Assembly (NCBI GenBank): GCA_017472605.1
Contig: JAFUPV010000015.1
Coordinates: forward strand, 1-43,134
Direction: 5' to 3'
DNA: 43,134 nucleotides
Source: Lachnospiraceae bacterium
GTDB taxonomy: Bacteria > Bacillota > Clostridia > Lachnospirales > Lachnospiraceae
The position numbers and the translations under genes are program-made. The notes beneath the pieces are model-generated. The model worked only from the letters and a program-made list of their open reading frames with translations. It did not search any database and had not been told where the DNA came from. Of the stretch, positions 42,202 through 43,134 are shown one piece after another (within the stretch, counting starts at the first letter, position 1; the number at the start of each line of letters is the position of its first letter).

Positions 42202-42636
42202 TCACCTCCTGCGATATGGAAATATTTCTTCCCGAAATGGTTTTACTGCATAATGAAATGACATTACAAACACAGTATGCGTTCCTAAATGGCTATTCAG
42301 CAGCTCTACCCGTATTTTAATATATACCTCTTCCACACCGTTATATACCTTACCGAATTCCCTCATTTCGCTTCGATTCGGAAAGCGGCTGTCTTTCACA
42401 GTTCTCAGATAGTTCTCGACCCGCAGATTCTGAAGTTCTCTCTTAAGGGCTTTCACTGGATCTTCATTCGGAAACAGGTCTGCGACTGTATATTTATTCG
42501 TATATCTCATCTCTCTGGTACTATCTACGTTTCTTTGACTCTGAAACGTGATTGATGCACCATTCTGTAATGCATATTTCAGATTGCCCAGATAAGCTCT
42601 GACTTCATCTTCTGTTTCAATTCGGCAAGTATCCAT
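42202..42636 (-). CDS. Putative toxin, MqsR-like, paired with the Panacea antitoxin
   Basis: 144 residues, first gene of the pair. The pattern YLGNLKYAL near the start, EMREFGKVYN in the middle and EVYIKIRVEL, then VFVMSFHYAVKP near the end, resembles MqsR-family mRNA interferases of Firmicutes, which also have an N-terminal helix, a central FGK-type segment and a closing beta-strand ending in SFH. This comparison is from memory, so the enzymatic activity is inferred. AAGGAGGG precedes the ATG. The C-terminus is basic (FPYRRR). Its promoter is a perfect consensus with a palindromic operator. Toxin-first order is usual for MqsRA-type systems. Confidence 0.65.
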   Translation of the reverse strand: MDTCRIETEDEVRAYLGNLKYALQNGASITFQSQRNVDSTREMRYTNKYTVADLFPNEDPVKALKRELQNLRVENYLRTVKDSRFPNRSEMREFGKVYNGVEEVYIKIRVELLNSHLGTHTVFVMSFHYAVKPFREEIFPYRRR

Positions 42637-42699
42637 TCGCTTTCCCTCCTTGAAACAATGAGCTCACATTCCTTTTGATATGGCTCGATATTTTAGAAA

Positions 42700-42713
42700 G
42701 TATCAATTGATAC
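42700..42713. promoter_or_regulatory. Palindromic operator of the toxin-antitoxin operon
   Basis: A perfect 14-bp palindrome, GTATCAATTGATAC, centred just downstream of the -10, over the expected transcription start. It is the likely binding site of the HTH antitoxin. Confidence 0.7.
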
Positions 42714-42717
42714 CTTT

Positions 42718-42746
42718 ATTATAATTCAGGATGCGAATTCTGTCAA
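42718..42746 (-). promoter_or_regulatory. Consensus sigma-A promoter of the toxin-antitoxin operon
   Basis: On the minus strand TTGACA (42741-42746) and TATAAT (42718-42723), both perfect, with a 17-bp spacer. Such a strong promoter suits an operon held down by its own repressor. Confidence 0.88.
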
Positions 42747-42778
42747 TCACGCGAAAATTATCAGAATCAAACAGAAAT

Positions 42779-42799
42779 AGGAGTGAAATTAATCACCCC
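42779..42799 (-). terminator. Weak hairpin after the ABC transporter gene
   Basis: On the minus strand GGGGTGA and TCACTCC can form a 7-bp stem about 35 bp past the ABC gene stop, followed by TATTTCTGTTT. A weak candidate terminator. Confidence 0.4.
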
Positions 42800-42833
42800 C
42801 ATGTCTGCGGCTTCATCAAAGTATCAGCCAATC

Positions 42834-43134
42834 TCAGTTCTGCACCACCCCATCCTTAATCGTCAGAATCCGGTCCGCATAATCCGCTGTCTGCTTATCA
42901 TGGGTTACCATGATGATGGTCTGCTGATAGAGACGCGCAGCCTTGCTCATCAGCATTACTACCTCATTGCTGTTCTCCGCATCCAGATTGCCGGTGGGCT
43001 CGTCTGCAAGGATGATTGCCGGGTGGACAGACAGCGCTCTTGCAATTGCCGTTCTCTGCTGCTCACCGCCCGACATTTCTGCCGGAAATTTGTCTCTGCA
43101 GGCGGAAATTCCCAGTGTCTGCATCAGTTCTTCA
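42834..43134 (-). CDS. ABC transporter ATP-binding protein, C-terminal part (cut by the window edge)
   Basis: About 100 residues are visible; the frame runs off the right end, so the Walker A is outside. The ABC signature MSGGEQQRTAIARAL, Walker B IILADEPTGNLD and the H-loop IIMVTHD are present. The form EPTGNLD is typical of MacB/LolD/FtsE-type ATPases that work with FtsX-like permeases in peptide or antimicrobial export, or lipoprotein handling. The permease gene should lie beyond the window or be absent on this side, because the gene is followed by a terminator-like hairpin and the toxin-antitoxin promoter. Confidence 0.93.
   Translation of the reverse strand, partial: EELMQTLGISACRDKFPAEMSGGEQQRTAIARALSVHPAIILADEPTGNLDAENSNEVVMLMSKAARLYQQTIIMVTHDKQTADYADRILTIKDGVVQN

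Overview
The window looks like chromosomal DNA of a spore-forming Gram-positive anaerobe of the class Clostridia, most likely the family Lachnospiraceae. Evidence for this is the sporulation cluster (spoIIE, yabP, yabQ, spoVT), low-GC Gram-positive operon orders (rpsF-ssb-rpsR and gdpP-rplI-dnaB), sigma-A promoters with strong AGGAGG ribosome binding sites, tRNAs without an encoded CCA end, and a DHHW/MBOAT/lipoprotein acetylation cassette. The family assignment is inferred from gene content, not from a database search. Most of the window is ordinary core genome, with a few accessory genes.

Layout. 1-130: two minus-strand tRNAs (Gly cut by the edge, Phe-like). 461-2241: a transglutaminase-like lipoprotein and a CinA-type amidase on the plus strand. 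2256-5493: a minus-strand cell-surface O-acetylation cassette (lipoprotein, MBOAT acyltransferase, DHHW protein). 5850-11209: two core operons, gdpP-rplI-dnaB and rpsF-ssb-rpsR. 11388-12950: decayed coding sequence. 13205-17995: DUF951 protein, sirtuin, a candidate 39-residue ORF, an S1-domain protein, a BlaI-type repressor, an unknown membrane protein and fructose-bisphosphate aldolase. 18186-22144: small membrane protein, PrcB-like lipoprotein, FtsL-like protein and a GH13 amylase. 22577-30203: ftsH, tilS, spoIIE, divIC-like, yabQ, yabP, rqcP, HU and spoVT, close to the Bacillus yabO-to-ftsH order, with hpt divergent at 30525. 31253-39148: GH43 glycosidase, HTH-methyltransferase fusion, flavin oxidoreductase, AEC transporter, metallo-beta-lactamase-fold hydrolase, lipid kinase and nitrilase-family hydrolase. 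39510-43134: sodium-solute symporter, a toxin-antitoxin pair with a Panacea/SocA-domain antitoxin, and the end of an ABC transporter ATPase gene.

Most interesting non-genic structure: (1) a dispersed hairpin repeat of about 45 bp with at least seven copies between genes, whose stems vary in a compensating way while a CTGGATGNATAAACAA-like tail is kept; (2) a structured leader of about 140 nt, not recognised as a known class, in front of the nitrilase-family gene; (3) a compact toxin-antitoxin locus with a consensus promoter, a perfect palindrome over the start site, and an antitoxin Shine-Dalgarno made from the toxin's last codons; (4) a spoIIE promoter with 21-bp spacing and a Spo0A box; (5) a 36-bp in-frame minisatellite inside tilS; (6) a terminator-like hairpin that contains the ribosome binding site of the PrcB-like gene.
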